Part shown: one piece after another, positions 7,109 to 16,452 of the stretch
Position numbering within the stretch: the stretch's first letter is position 1
Layout of the letters: each line of letters begins with the position of its first letter
The notes under the pieces: model-generated
What the model was told of the DNA's origin: nothing
Databases searched by the model: none
What the model saw: only the letters and a program-made list of their open reading frames with translations
DNA from: a virus
Virus record (IMG/VR): IMGVR_UViG_3300027978_000022
Coordinates: 1 to 24,593 of that record
Strand: one strand, 5' to 3'
DNA: 24,593 nt
Translations under genes and position numbers: made by a program

Positions 7109-8569
7109 ATGGCAATAACAACATCACAAACCCCGTACAGACCATTTGATATGGCCTATGGTGCAAATACTATTACACTTAATGGTATTACACCTTCACA
7201 ACAAAAGTATGCCTTACAGATCACTGTAGTGGGTCAGACGACACCGATCGCAGATATTAGACAATCGCCTAATAGATATGCAGTAGCTATCTTTGATATA
7301 CAGAATATCTTACAGACACAGGTACAACCTACTATTAATAATGTAGATGGACTACACTATGTCTCTAGTGGATTTGCAGCACAGAATACAAGAATGCAGA
7401 TAGCCAACGGAGAACTAGTACAATACCAGATTGCATATACCACAGAGACTAACGGGCAATTAGATGCACCGTTTGAAGTGTCACCTATTATTTACACAAC
7501 ACTCGGAGGTAGTAAAGAGTATTGGCAAGTACCCTATGATGAAGGCGCAGAGTTTATACCTATTGTAGATGCTGATGCAAGTGGATGTACCGATATTAAC
7601 TATTGGGCTAGACCACTCTCAGATAACACATGGACTATCTCTGATCAAGATACAGGAGATGACTTCCTTACGGCCAACGGAGGTTACTCTTCACCAGGTG
7701 GTATTGATGTTCACAATGTTTATAGTGATGATCAGTGCACCAAATCCTTTTGGCAGACCCCATTTAGAATCTCATCACCCTATGCACCTAACACAGCGGT
7801 ACAGGGCATCGAGGGTTTTTGGATACTGCAATGTAATGCTGCAGGTAATATACAGGGTACTAACTTCTTGCCTAATACTCAATCGAGTGGAGGTGGACCT
7901 AATATATCATTAGGACAGGGACTCATACCATCTGGTAACTTTAATGTAATCACACTTGCAACAGGACCTGCTAACTTTCCACTAGGTAATCTAATGTCAA
8001 CGACTACTCACTATTATATAGTGCCAGTCTTATACTCACCTAGTTCATGTTCTCCAGATCCACAAGCACAGGCTAATGTGATGAATGAGTCAGCATGGAG
8101 AACACAGAGGTATAACATCTTAGAGAAGCCATGTAATGATTATCCACATGTACAGTTTGCCTGGTTAAACTCAGAGGGCTTCAGAGATCAATTCACCTTT
8201 ACTAAGAGAAATGAGAAGAAGATAAATACTAAGAAGAATAACTTTCTTAAAGAAGCGGCCGATTACAATGACACTAGATATATTGTTGATAAGCAATCAA
8301 GAGGGTTCACAACCTACTCACAGACTATTAAAGAAGACTGGACTGCTACATCAGGGTATATGAATGACGAGGAAGCGGCTAACCTAGAGTATATGTTTAG
8401 ATCGCCACAAGTTAATGTAAGGTTCTCTACCGGTGAATACGCAAACCAGTGGTTACCTATTAATCTTATTAGTAGTTCATACACTGAGAAGACTTATAGA
8501 AAAGACAGGTTATTCCAATATACAGTTAACTATAAGTTAGCTAACAATATCAAATCACAAAGAGGATAA
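7109..8569 (+). CDS. Distal tail/baseplate protein, 486 aa
   Basis: A long beta-rich protein. The N-terminal half reads like a structural domain (RPFDMAYGANTITL, AVAIFDIQNILQTQVQP). The C-terminal part includes FAWLNSEGFRDQFTF, then a charged helical linker, then TTYSQTIKEDWTATSGYMNDEEAANLEYMFRSPQVNVRF and VNYKLANNIKSQRG. The W-L-N-x-x-G-x-x-D-x-F-x-F stretch with a later Y-x-x-x-YK strand is seen in distal-tail-like proteins of Bacteroidota phages. It sits just upstream of the 1306-residue tail protein, and the pair probably forms the tail tip or baseplate. Exact equivalence to Dit is inferred. Confidence 0.5.
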   Translation: MAITTSQTPYRPFDMAYGANTITLNGITPSQQKYALQITVVGQTTPIADIRQSPNRYAVAIFDIQNILQTQVQPTINNVDGLHYVSSGFAAQNTRMQIANGELVQYQIAYTTETNGQLDAPFEVSPIIYTTLGGSKEYWQVPYDEGAEFIPIVDADASGCTDINYWARPLSDNTWTISDQDTGDDFLTANGGYSSPGGIDVHNVYSDDQCTKSFWQTPFRISSPYAPNTAVQGIEGFWILQCNAAGNIQGTNFLPNTQSSGGGPNISLGQGLIPSGNFNVITLATGPANFPLGNLMSTTTHYYIVPVLYSPSSCSPDPQAQANVMNESAWRTQRYNILEKPCNDYPHVQFAWLNSEGFRDQFTFTKRNEKKINTKKNNFLKEAADYNDTRYIVDKQSRGFTTYSQTIKEDWTATSGYMNDEEAANLEYMFRSPQVNVRFSTGEYANQWLPINLISSSYTEKTYRKDRLFQYTVNYKLANNIKSQRG

Positions 8570-8572
8570 GAC

Positions 8573-11500
8573 ATGATACAACTTAAGGTTTACAAAACAA
8601 AAGGAGATAGTAGTACAGCTCTCTTCTTAGATCTATATGACACTGAGCCAATTAAGTTGACTCTGTCTATTGAAGACATTACACAGGCTGATGCTACTTC
8701 AGTATTCTCTAAGACCTTTAGAGTTCCTGCTACTAGACATAACAACGACTTCTTTGAGAATGCGTATGAGGTAGACGGAATTGATTTTGATGTAACCCTA
8801 AAGAACTATGCAGAGATCTTAGTAGATGGAGCAGAGTTTAGAGAGGGACACATTAGACTACAGAAGATCTTTAGGAATCAAGACCTAGATCGTATAGATT
8901 ACGAGTTACTGTTCTTAGGTGAGACCAGAGACTTTAGTAGTACGATTGCTGAGAAGACTCTATGTCAATTAACAATGACAGACTTTAGTTGGGTTGGCCT
9001 ACCACAGAATTACACTAACGCCGCTGATTTTACAGGACCATTTACATATACTGATATAACACAGAGTTGGCTAGCATTTCCTGAAACTGCATCTATAACT
9101 GCAGGTTATGCCGATGGCGATATCATCATGCCACTTATAGATCATGGTAATACTTATGATGATGGAGATCCTGATCAGGGTACAATAGCCTTAGGTGGAG
9201 CAGGTAATGGTATTAGATCATTTACACACACAGCTAACTCGCTGACTCCAACAAGAATGAAGCCAATGTTTAGAGCTAAGAGAGTCTTAGATCAAATCTT
9301 TGAAGATGTTGGTTATACTTATTCATCTACATTCTTAAACTCTGATAAGTTCCACCAAATGTACATTAGTGCCTTTGGTAACAACGAACAGATTGGTATG
9401 GAGATCGATCAAGTAACTGGAACTAACTTTGAGTCTAACAACCCTACTAATGGTGAGAATGATGTTAATGCATTTATGTATAACGATAATGTTATTACTA
9501 ATATAGCAGGTAACTTTACAGTAGGTGCTTCTAATGTTAGTTCAGGTGGTAATGGTAGTTACTTTACATGTCCTGGTCCTTCAACTCTAGGAGGTAACTT
9601 TTATGTCATGCAATGTAGTGCAGAACTTAACGCAGAAGTAGAGAATTCAAATGGACCTAATACTACCGTACCTGCCTTTCTAAGACTAGTCGTTGTTAAT
9701 ACACCAGGTGGAACTATTCAAAGAACTCTAGCAACTGGTAATAATGCAGGTGGTGGAAGCACTTCAACAATTAACTTTGATTCACGTAACATACCTGCTG
9801 CGGATCAGCTACAAACAGGAGAGATTATTCAAGTTTACTTAGATACGTCAAGTGCTTTCGTAGATTATTCATACGCTGATAATACTTATTGGGATTGTAC
9901 CGCAGCACCTGGTGATTACTATGCGCCTCTAGATTTAGATTGTGAACATAAACAAATAGACTACGTTAAAGACATCCTTACTATGTTTAGGTTAGTAATG
10001 CAACCTGATAACAAGAGACCTAATAACTTTATTATAGAACCATGGCAAGAGTTCATCGGTAGTGGTACAACTTATGACTGGTCTCATAAACTACAAGAAG
10101 ATATGGACTCTGTCTTAGAGCCTCTGTTTAATACACAGTCGGCTACGATAGAATACTCTTTTGCACAAGATGAGGATTTCATTAATAAATTCCACTTCGA
10201 TAATAACAAACACCCTTATGGTTGGTTACAGTTTAATTCCACTAATGAGTTACTAAAAGGTACTCGTAAGATAGATGTAAAAGGTATTGCACCAACACCA
10301 ATAGATCAAATCTTAGATACTACTGGTAATCATCCAGAGCCTACATTTATCATACCAAGTATTGTAGAAGTAACAGGTGAACAGACCAGTTCGAATCCAT
10401 CTAGACCAGAACAGTTACCTCTTAAACCTAAAACTAGATTCTTATTCTATAATGGTAAGATACCTATTACAGTTAGTCAACATGAATGGTACCTAGATGA
10501 TAATGGCGTTGCAACAGTACAAACAAACTATCCACTAGTTAGTCCTTATGAGAACTGGCCAGTACAACAGACATCGTTAAACTTAAATTTCTCTAACGAC
10601 ACTAGATATTATATTAACCCATCGCCGGGTATAGGTTACTTTGACCAAGGTAGTACTCTATTCGATGAATACTGGTCACGTTATATTTCATCACTATATA
10701 ATAAGTCTAGTAGAAGACTAACCGCTAAATTTATCTTAGACAATACAGATCTACAAGATCTTACATTCGATGATGTTATCTTTGTAAACGGTAAGTACTA
10801 TAGACCTGAAAAGATTATAGATGCACAAGTAGGTGCTGAGACTGTAGTAACATGTCAACTAATTACTCTTAATGATCAGAGACCTATATGGTTAGACGAG
10901 CCATTAGATGGTTTCTCTGTAGTGGCCTCTAATACATCTTGTCTTGGTCAAGAGGGTGAAATACAAATAACAACTGAAGGTACGCCAGCGTTCACGTGGG
11001 AGCTGGATGTGAGTGGAGCTCAAGGTACTGTAAACCCTACAGGTAGTGCACCATTTACTTTTACAATAACTGCACCAGTAGGTGTTGATACACTTACAGT
11101 AACTGATTCACTTGGTAGAGTTGCAGTAGTACAAGTTAGCGTACCTGCAAGTACAGCGTCGCCAGTAACTAGTACACATACTACCGTCGATCCTACAGAC
11201 TGTACTACGCCTTGTAATGGTGAAATCGATGTAACACCAGCAGGTGGAGCAGGAGGACCTTACACTGTAACATGGTCTGATGCTTATGCTGGCGAAGATA
11301 GAACTGGCTTATGTCCTGGTAATTATCAGTACTATGTAGAAGACGTTAACGGATGTCAATCAGATGTTTACTCTGTAGATCTAACATGTCAAACAGAATT
11401 AATTGTATATCAGCTTAGAGAACACTTAAACAATTGTACTCAATCTAGTTCGGCTACGTATATTGCTAGTTCTATATCACAATTACCAATTAACCAAACA

Positions 11501-12493
11501 GTTACACTTAACGAAAGACAAGGATGTTATTACGTTCAGGCTGTAAGTACTGACACACCTCTATATACAATAGATGCATTAAATGTATCATGTGCAGCAT
11601 GTAATGGCGGTGGAACTCCATTATCTTATGAAGTAGAAGAATGTGGAGGCGCAGGAGATACTTATTATGCTAGTAGAACTGGAGCTACTCTTGTACCTGG
11701 AAATGTAGTAGAATTAAGTCTCGCTGGAGCTGCAGGTTGTTACGTAGTAATCGGTGATTCAACAAGTGTACATGATACTGATGTTACAGCAATATATGCA
11801 GATTGTGACACATGTTTAGGACCTCCTACTTTTAGGTATATCTTTAAAAGTTGTGATGGTTTATTTAATGATGCTATAGTATCTCCAGTACAATTAGCAT
11901 TAGGTTCTATTATAGATATTACACCAGGACCTGGTTGTGGTACGATAATTTCAAATACTAAAGTTCTTGGAACTGTTACATATACTAGTTCACTTTTATA
12001 TGAAGACTGTAATGCTTGTAACGGTGTAACACCACCACCTGCACAAAACTGTCACTTAATTGGAAATGGAGGTATAACAGTAGCACAAGGTACTTATACT
12101 TTTAATGGAATTTCATATGTTTGGACAGTTAAACCTGGTACTACGAGCTCGTATTGTGCAGAAGTTGGTTCTGTTGTAAAGACTTCCGGTACTGCGGTTA
12201 CAATTACCGATCAAGGTAATGCATGTACTCAACCAGGCGATTGCTTAATTGGCCCACCTCCTCCAAGTGTTTATACTATTGAAGATTGTGCAACTAGCGC
12301 TCTATTTACAATGGACGATCAAGGTAGTCAATTCCAAATAGGTGATGTAATACAGTATTATGCAAATACACAAGGAACAGGTGCTAGGTATTGTGGAACC
12401 GTCATAAACTATACAGGTACCACATTAAATGCATACTTAGCTAACCCATTTGTATCGTACTTCTGTGGAGACACAATACATTGTGCAGAGTAA
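8573..12493 (+). CDS. Large tail tip/fibre protein with Ig-like, SprB-like and Cys-rich repeats, 1306 aa
   Basis: The first ~780 residues are a tail-tip protein: the start (MIQLKVYKTKG, LTLSIEDITQADATSVFSKTFRVP, AEILVDGAEFREGHIRL) is typical of large baseplate proteins in Bacteroidota phages, and the part up to FDDVIFVNGKYYRPEKI resembles a hub-like beta domain. Residues ~782-860 form an Ig/PKD-like domain. Residues ~873-940 match a SprB-type repeat (C-N-G-E-I-D-V, YTVTWSD, TGLCPGNYQYYVEDVNGC). From ~942 to the end, about five divergent Cys-rich units of 70-80 residues follow, most with an early Cys, GCY/GCG in the middle and CxxC at the end (CAAC, CDTC, CNAC). The tail end is most likely surface-exposed and involved in adhesion to the host. 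No peptidase or glycosidase motif was seen. Confidence 0.65.
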   Translation: MIQLKVYKTKGDSSTALFLDLYDTEPIKLTLSIEDITQADATSVFSKTFRVPATRHNNDFFENAYEVDGIDFDVTLKNYAEILVDGAEFREGHIRLQKIFRNQDLDRIDYELLFLGETRDFSSTIAEKTLCQLTMTDFSWVGLPQNYTNAADFTGPFTYTDITQSWLAFPETASITAGYADGDIIMPLIDHGNTYDDGDPDQGTIALGGAGNGIRSFTHTANSLTPTRMKPMFRAKRVLDQIFEDVGYTYSSTFLNSDKFHQMYISAFGNNEQIGMEIDQVTGTNFESNNPTNGENDVNAFMYNDNVITNIAGNFTVGASNVSSGGNGSYFTCPGPSTLGGNFYVMQCSAELNAEVENSNGPNTTVPAFLRLVVVNTPGGTIQRTLATGNNAGGGSTSTINFDSRNIPAADQLQTGEIIQVYLDTSSAFVDYSYADNTYWDCTAAPGDYYAPLDLDCEHKQIDYVKDILTMFRLVMQPDNKRPNNFIIEPWQEFIGSGTTYDWSHKLQEDMDSVLEPLFNTQSATIEYSFAQDEDFINKFHFDNNKHPYGWLQFNSTNELLKGTRKIDVKGIAPTPIDQILDTTGNHPEPTFIIPSIVEVTGEQTSSNPSRPEQLPLKPKTRFLFYNGKIPITVSQHEWYLDDNGVATVQTNYPLVSPYENWPVQQTSLNLNFSNDTRYYINPSPGIGYFDQGSTLFDEYWSRYISSLYNKSSRRLTAKFILDNTDLQDLTFDDVIFVNGKYYRPEKIIDAQVGAETVVTCQLITLNDQRPIWLDEPLDGFSVVASNTSCLGQEGEIQITTEGTPAFTWELDVSGAQGTVNPTGSAPFTFTITAPVGVDTLTVTDSLGRVAVVQVSVPASTASPVTSTHTTVDPTDCTTPCNGEIDVTPAGGAGGPYTVTWSDAYAGEDRTGLCPGNYQYYVEDVNGCQSDVYSVDLTCQTELIVYQLREHLNNCTQSSSATYIASSISQLPINQTVTLNERQGCYYVQAVSTDTPLYTIDALNVSCAACNGGGTPLSYEVEECGGAGDTYYASRTGATLVPGNVVELSLAGAAGCYVVIGDSTSVHDTDVTAIYADCDTCLGPPTFRYIFKSCDGLFNDAIVSPVQLALGSIIDITPGPGCGTIISNTKVLGTVTYTSSLLYEDCNACNGVTPPPAQNCHLIGNGGITVAQGTYTFNGISYVWTVKPGTTSSYCAEVGSVVKTSGTAVTITDQGNACTQPGDCLIGPPPPSVYTIEDCATSALFTMDDQGSQFQIGDVIQYYANTQGTGARYCGTVINYTGTTLNAYLANPFVSYFCGDTIHCAE

Positions 12494-12526
12494 TTCAAAT
12501 GACTAATAATTTATATTTAATAGTAT
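12489..12526 (+). promoter_or_regulatory. Copy B of the 38-base repeated element, candidate late promoter
   Basis: It matches 4960-4997 at 31 of 38 positions, with AGTAATTCA and TTATATTTAATAGTAT identical. It starts inside the last codons of the large tail gene and its final two bases are the A and T of the tape measure start codon, a position shifted by 2 bases compared with copy A. The TATATTTA core lies 5 bases before the ATG. The same dual reading applies: a phage late promoter giving almost leaderless mRNA, or a translation-start element. Confidence 0.55.
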
Positions 12527-14330
12527 GGCAGATAAAGTAGTAAAAATAACCTTTGAGATCGACGGCCTAGAGCAGTCGGTCACAAACATAGATGATGCAA
12601 AAGCAGCGTTACAACAGCTAGAGACTCAAGCTAAGAAAACAGAGGATGCTGCTGAAAAGGCTGCTGATGGATTTGATGAACTTGGAGATGCTTCGAAGAA
12701 AGCAGCTGAAGGTGGTGAAGGAGCTGTCTCAGTACTTGATGAAGCTACTGGTGGTTTAGCTAGTAGATTTAAAAATGTAATAGTAGGTGTAAAACAAATG
12801 GGAGTTGCTCTAAAGGCCTCTTTCAAATCTGGTGTTGCAGGAGCAAGTTCATTAAAGAAAGGTATTGCAGCAACTGGTATTGGTTTACTAGTAGTAGCCT
12901 TAGCAGCTATCGTTGCCTATTGGGATGATATAGTTGGCTTAGTATCTGGTGTAAGTTCAGAGCAGAAGAAACTTAACGCAGAAGTAGAGGCTAATGTTGC
13001 ATCACAACAAGAAGCACTAGATGCAATCTCAGCACAAGAGAATAGTTTAAAGTTACAGGGTAAAACCGAAGCAGAGATCAGAGATCTTAAGATAGAGCAA
13101 ACAAATGAAGTAATTCAGGCTACTATCATGCAGTTAGAGCAAATGAAGAAGACCAAAGATGCACAGGTCGCAGCTGCTCAACGTAATCAAGATATTGCAC
13201 AAGGTGTTATTAGATTCTTAACGCTACCTATTACAATGTTATTAGCTACTGTAGATGCAATGACTGCTGCAGTTTCTATGATACCAGGTATTGATATTGG
13301 TACTAATCTAGAAGAAGGTTTTAGTGGTGGTATTGCTGGAATGATATTTGATCCTGAAGAGGTAGCATCAGAAGGTGACGCGACCATAAAGGAGACTGAG
13401 GCACAGCTGACTAAGCTTAAAAACTCTAGAGATGGTATGATACTCCAGGGTCAGAAAGCTGATCAGGATGCGGCTGACAAAGCGGCGGCAGATAGAGAGA
13501 AAATGAATGCTGATGAACTTGCAGCCGCAGAGAAACTTGCAGCTGACAAGAAAGCAATCAAAGATAAAGAAGATGCAGAAGCTGCAGCTAGATTAGCTAA
13601 AGAAATTGCAGATGCACAGATAGTTAAAGACCTGTTACAACAGGCTGACTTAGATCTAATACAATCTGCATACGACAGAGCACAAGCAGAATTAGAGATA
13701 CAAAGACAAGCTGATATTGAGAAGATCACACAAGCAGGAGCAACTGCAGATGAGATCGCTAGAATTAATCAGCAATATGATAACAAATCAAAGAAATTAG
13801 AACAAGAGAACTCTGACTTTAAAGAGGCTCTTAATGAAGCAGATGTAGATAACGCACTAGCCGCAGGTAGTCAAGTACTTGGAGGTATTATTAGTATCGT
13901 AGGTGAAGGTAGTGCTATTGGAAAAGCTGCGAGTTTAGCCCAAGTCGCGATAGATACTTACGGTTCTGCTACAGCAGCTTACAAGTCTGTAGTTGGTATA
14001 CCAGTCGTAGGACCTGCACTTGCACCAGTTGCAGCGGGTGTTGCAGTGGCCGCTGGACTAATGTCTGCAAAAAAGATAATGTCTGTAAAGACTCCAGGTA
14101 ATAAGTCGGCAGGAGCGCCTCCAGGTATATCTATACCCTCAGCACCTGCATTTAATCCTACTACTGCATTACAAGCTGGAGCAGATGCTGAACAAGACAA
14201 TACACAAGTAACACTAGGAGAACAAACAGGAAGCTCAGGACCTACTGTAGTAAGAGCATACGTAGTAAGTTCAGAAGTTACAGGACAGCAAGAGGCTGAT
14301 GCTAAAATAAATGACCTAGCAAGACTATAA
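12525..14330 (+). CDS. Tail tape measure protein, 601 aa
   Basis: Composition and layout are those of a tape measure: a short folded start (VVKITFEIDGLEQSVTNIDDA), Ala/Glu/Lys-rich coiled-coil stretches (about residues 25-65 and 290-440), and hydrophobic segments at about 115-132, 227-260 and 490-515 (GLLVVALAAIVAYW; VGPALAPVAAGVAVAAG). Such proteins set tail length, fill the tube and help DNA cross the host membrane. At roughly 1.5 Angstrom per residue it would suit a tail near 90 nm; this is an estimate from a general rule. The repeated 38-base element immediately precedes it. No lytic domain is visible. Confidence 0.75.
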   Translation: MADKVVKITFEIDGLEQSVTNIDDAKAALQQLETQAKKTEDAAEKAADGFDELGDASKKAAEGGEGAVSVLDEATGGLASRFKNVIVGVKQMGVALKASFKSGVAGASSLKKGIAATGIGLLVVALAAIVAYWDDIVGLVSGVSSEQKKLNAEVEANVASQQEALDAISAQENSLKLQGKTEAEIRDLKIEQTNEVIQATIMQLEQMKKTKDAQVAAAQRNQDIAQGVIRFLTLPITMLLATVDAMTAAVSMIPGIDIGTNLEEGFSGGIAGMIFDPEEVASEGDATIKETEAQLTKLKNSRDGMILQGQKADQDAADKAAADREKMNADELAAAEKLAADKKAIKDKEDAEAAARLAKEIADAQIVKDLLQQADLDLIQSAYDRAQAELEIQRQADIEKITQAGATADEIARINQQYDNKSKKLEQENSDFKEALNEADVDNALAAGSQVLGGIISIVGEGSAIGKAASLAQVAIDTYGSATAAYKSVVGIPVVGPALAPVAAGVAVAAGLMSAKKIMSVKTPGNKSAGAPPGISIPSAPAFNPTTALQAGADAEQDNTQVTLGEQTGSSGPTVVRAYVVSSEVTGQQEADAKINDLARL

Positions 14331-14340
14331 TATATACATT

Positions 14341-16083
14341 ATGAATAAAATAGTAGAACTAATAGTAAACATGGAGGAATTCGAATTCGAAGACCTTGGA
14401 GTAGAAGTACTATCTCTAGTAGATAGACCTGCTATTGAAGTAGAGTGGATGGCATTCGCAAAAGAATTAGAATTCAGAGAGAATCCAGATTGCCCAGATG
14501 GATGGGAACATCACATGCCTGACGGTTCATGGATGTGTGGTAAATCTATGGGTTACGTAGATAATACTGGCTTTGAGAAGTTCGAAACATTTTTTAATGA
14601 TAATATAGATCTATTTAAGAAACCAGGCGTTGGAGCTGCTGGAGACGGTGGTGTAGATCACGCAGAACAAAAGAGATTATTAACTGAAGCTGGTGTTAAC
14701 ACAGAATATCCGTTCGGTTACTGCTTCCAAGTAGCACAATTCTTATTTTATGCAGTAGGTGGTTACAGTAGTGACTATGACTTAAAATGTATTAAGGGAA
14801 TGCATTACCAAGTTGGCGGTGTAGACTTTCAGGCAACTCACTGGTATATTCAACACAAAGATAACAATACAATAGTGGACCTTACGGCATCCCAGTTCGA
14901 TGGCATACTAGATATTAATGATTACTATTCTAAAGGTACAAGAGCTAACCTGGGCTTCCCATATTACAACGTGGGCGACAAGAGAGTAGAGTTTGATGAA
15001 ACAGTACCAAGTTTACAAACACTTAAGCTATATAGTAAGTGGAGAGAGGATAACAAAGAGATACCAGTATTAGAAGACTACTACTCTAAAGCTAAATATG
15101 AAGAACTACGTAAAGAGTTTACAGAAGAATCATTTGCAGAATCTACTAATAAAGTAAATGATGAAATTACTGCATTTCAAAAAGCTGTCATAAAACTAGC
15201 CGAAGAAGTTGGTGAAACTATTGATCCATCAGAAGTAATTTATATAGATGGTACTAAAGAATCATTCGCAACCGTCGGTGATTTCTTACAAGGTGCTAGA
15301 GCCGTTGCGGCCTTAGGTGATCTACCAGCAAGTACACCGGCGCGTCTTGTATATAGATACGCAGGACCTTCAGGTCAAAGATTCTTTTGTAGAGTAATGA
15401 AATCGCTTAATAAGATTTATAGTAGAGAAGATATAACTAGAATGAATAGACTTAATCCAGGCTTTGGTCCAGGAGGTAGTAATTCTTATTCTATCTTCGA
15501 ATATGCCGGAGGCCCGAACTGCCAACATTATTGGGAAGAGTTAGTACAATTTCAGAATGGTAGTCAAAATGTTTTAGTAAGTAATGGTCCTGCACCTGGT
15601 GACGCTGGTAGATCTAAGAATTCAAATGATCCATCACCAACCGGAGCAGTATCAAACAACGCTTATCTAATGAGTAAGACATGGTCGTTCTCTGATGATG
15701 ACAAGATGATTGTTACCGGACCCGCGATGATACCTAGACAACTTATTACAAGAAAAGATGAGATGGGTAACGTATTTCATGTATACTTCTCTAGAGAGAC
15801 TATAGAAACTATTGCTAGAAAATTCTTAGCAGATAATAATCAACACAATACTGATGTAAACCATGATGGCGCTGTAACACAAGAAAATACGTTACTAGAG
15901 TCGTGGATCGTAGAAGATCCTAAGATGGATAAGTCAACAGCAATAGGATTCGATGTACCAGAAGGTACGTGGATGACGTCAATGAAAATTAATAACAAAG
16001 ATACCTGGAATAAAATCAAAGCTGGAGAACTTAACGGTTTCTCAGTAGAAGGTTCATTTTTAGAAGTCGTACAAAAGAATTAA
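14341..16083 (+). CDS. XkdF-like prohead protease with embedded Cys-His-Asp domain, 580 aa
   Basis: The two ends together look like an XkdF-type phage serine protease: residues 20-40 (GVEVLSLVDRPAIEVEWMAF) and 440-580 (SKTWSFSDDDKMIVTGPAMIP, FLADNNQHNTDVNHDG, SWIVEDPKMD, GFDVPEGTWMTSMKINN, GELNGFSVEGSF). His502 and Ser568 are the candidate catalytic pair. It would cut scaffold and head proteins during maturation, and it sits upstream of scaffold and capsid. Between the ends are about 400 extra residues. One part (about 105-240) has Cys128 (FGYCFQVAQFL), His167 (QATHWYIQ) and Asp180 (IVDLTASQF), an arrangement seen in papain- or transglutaminase-like folds. Another (about 335-405) has YRYAGPSGQRFFC and GGPNCQHYWEEL, a Cys/His-bearing module seen in related phage proteins. 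The usual XkdF length is far shorter. Confidence 0.65.
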   Translation: MNKIVELIVNMEEFEFEDLGVEVLSLVDRPAIEVEWMAFAKELEFRENPDCPDGWEHHMPDGSWMCGKSMGYVDNTGFEKFETFFNDNIDLFKKPGVGAAGDGGVDHAEQKRLLTEAGVNTEYPFGYCFQVAQFLFYAVGGYSSDYDLKCIKGMHYQVGGVDFQATHWYIQHKDNNTIVDLTASQFDGILDINDYYSKGTRANLGFPYYNVGDKRVEFDETVPSLQTLKLYSKWREDNKEIPVLEDYYSKAKYEELRKEFTEESFAESTNKVNDEITAFQKAVIKLAEEVGETIDPSEVIYIDGTKESFATVGDFLQGARAVAALGDLPASTPARLVYRYAGPSGQRFFCRVMKSLNKIYSREDITRMNRLNPGFGPGGSNSYSIFEYAGGPNCQHYWEELVQFQNGSQNVLVSNGPAPGDAGRSKNSNDPSPTGAVSNNAYLMSKTWSFSDDDKMIVTGPAMIPRQLITRKDEMGNVFHVYFSRETIETIARKFLADNNQHNTDVNHDGAVTQENTLLESWIVEDPKMDKSTAIGFDVPEGTWMTSMKINNKDTWNKIKAGELNGFSVEGSFLEVVQKN

Positions 16084-16084
16084 C

Positions 16085-16246
16085 ATGATAGCAGAAACTA
16101 AAGACTCAATAGCAAACCTAACTACTATCACAGCAGCAGGCAGTGCAATGGTAGACTTCAATAGTATATTAACCATGGCTCTGATCATTACAGGTATTGT
16201 ATTGAACATTATTAGAATTAGAGCACATAGAAATAAAAAAGACTAG
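16085..16246 (+). CDS. Small single-span membrane protein, 53 aa
   Basis: The ATG at 16085 follows the protease stop by one base. The protein has a polar N-terminus, one hydrophobic segment (about residues 26-45, ILTMALIITGIVLNII) and a strongly basic tail (RIRAHRNKKD). This is the layout of a small holin-like or pinholin-like membrane protein, but with one helix and no partner gene the role is uncertain. The gene ends inside the stem of the terminator at 16237-16262, where its stop codon overlaps that of the convergent minus-strand gene. Confidence 0.65.
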   Translation: MIAETKDSIANLTTITAAGSAMVDFNSILTMALIITGIVLNIIRIRAHRNKKD

Positions 16247-16266
16247 AATAAACTAGTCTTTTCTTT
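16237..16266. terminator. Bidirectional terminator inside two convergent genes
   Basis: AAAAGACTAG and CTAGTCTTTT form a perfect 10-bp stem with an AATAAA loop. T runs follow on both strands, so it can stop both the late transcript and the minus-strand cassette. The stop codons of the genes at 16085-16246 and 16243-16452 lie inside the stem and overlap each other. Confidence 0.85.
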
Positions 16267-16452
16267 TTGCATCAGGTTTTTATACTCACCATCCTTATTA
16301 TAGGTAATACCTTTTAGTATACACTTTATACTATTACGACCTAAGTCATACTGTTTACATAATGTATTAATACTAACATGGCCGAGATATTTCGCTCGTA
16401 CCATATTAGCATGCTCCATTGATAGTTTTGGTGGATTCTTTTTACCAGTCAT
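16243..16452 (-). CDS. Small helix-turn-helix protein, 69 aa
   Basis: Residues 9-50 (KLSMEHANMVRAKYLGHVSINTLCKQYDLGRNSIKCILKG) read as an AsiA-free, simple helix-turn-helix of the resolvase/transposase-type: a first helix, a turn with G-H-V-S, and a recognition helix ending in I-L-K-G. A basic C-terminal tail follows. It probably binds DNA as a small regulator. It starts inside the end of the upstream HTH gene (11-base overlap), implying coupled translation, and both share the same plan, so they may be a duplicated pair. Its final codons form half of the terminator stem. Confidence 0.65.
   Translation of the reverse strand: MTGKKNPPKLSMEHANMVRAKYLGHVSINTLCKQYDLGRNSIKCILKGITYNKDGEYKNLMQKEKTSLF

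Noticed and set aside
7569-7913. Plus-strand ORF inside the distal tail gene
   Set aside because: Fully internal in another frame, no leader, and the composition is that of an out-of-frame reading.
12626-13729. Minus-strand Ala/Ser-rich ORFs opposite the tape measure gene
   Set aside because: They are shadows of the Ala-rich coiled-coil frame, low in complexity and without leaders.
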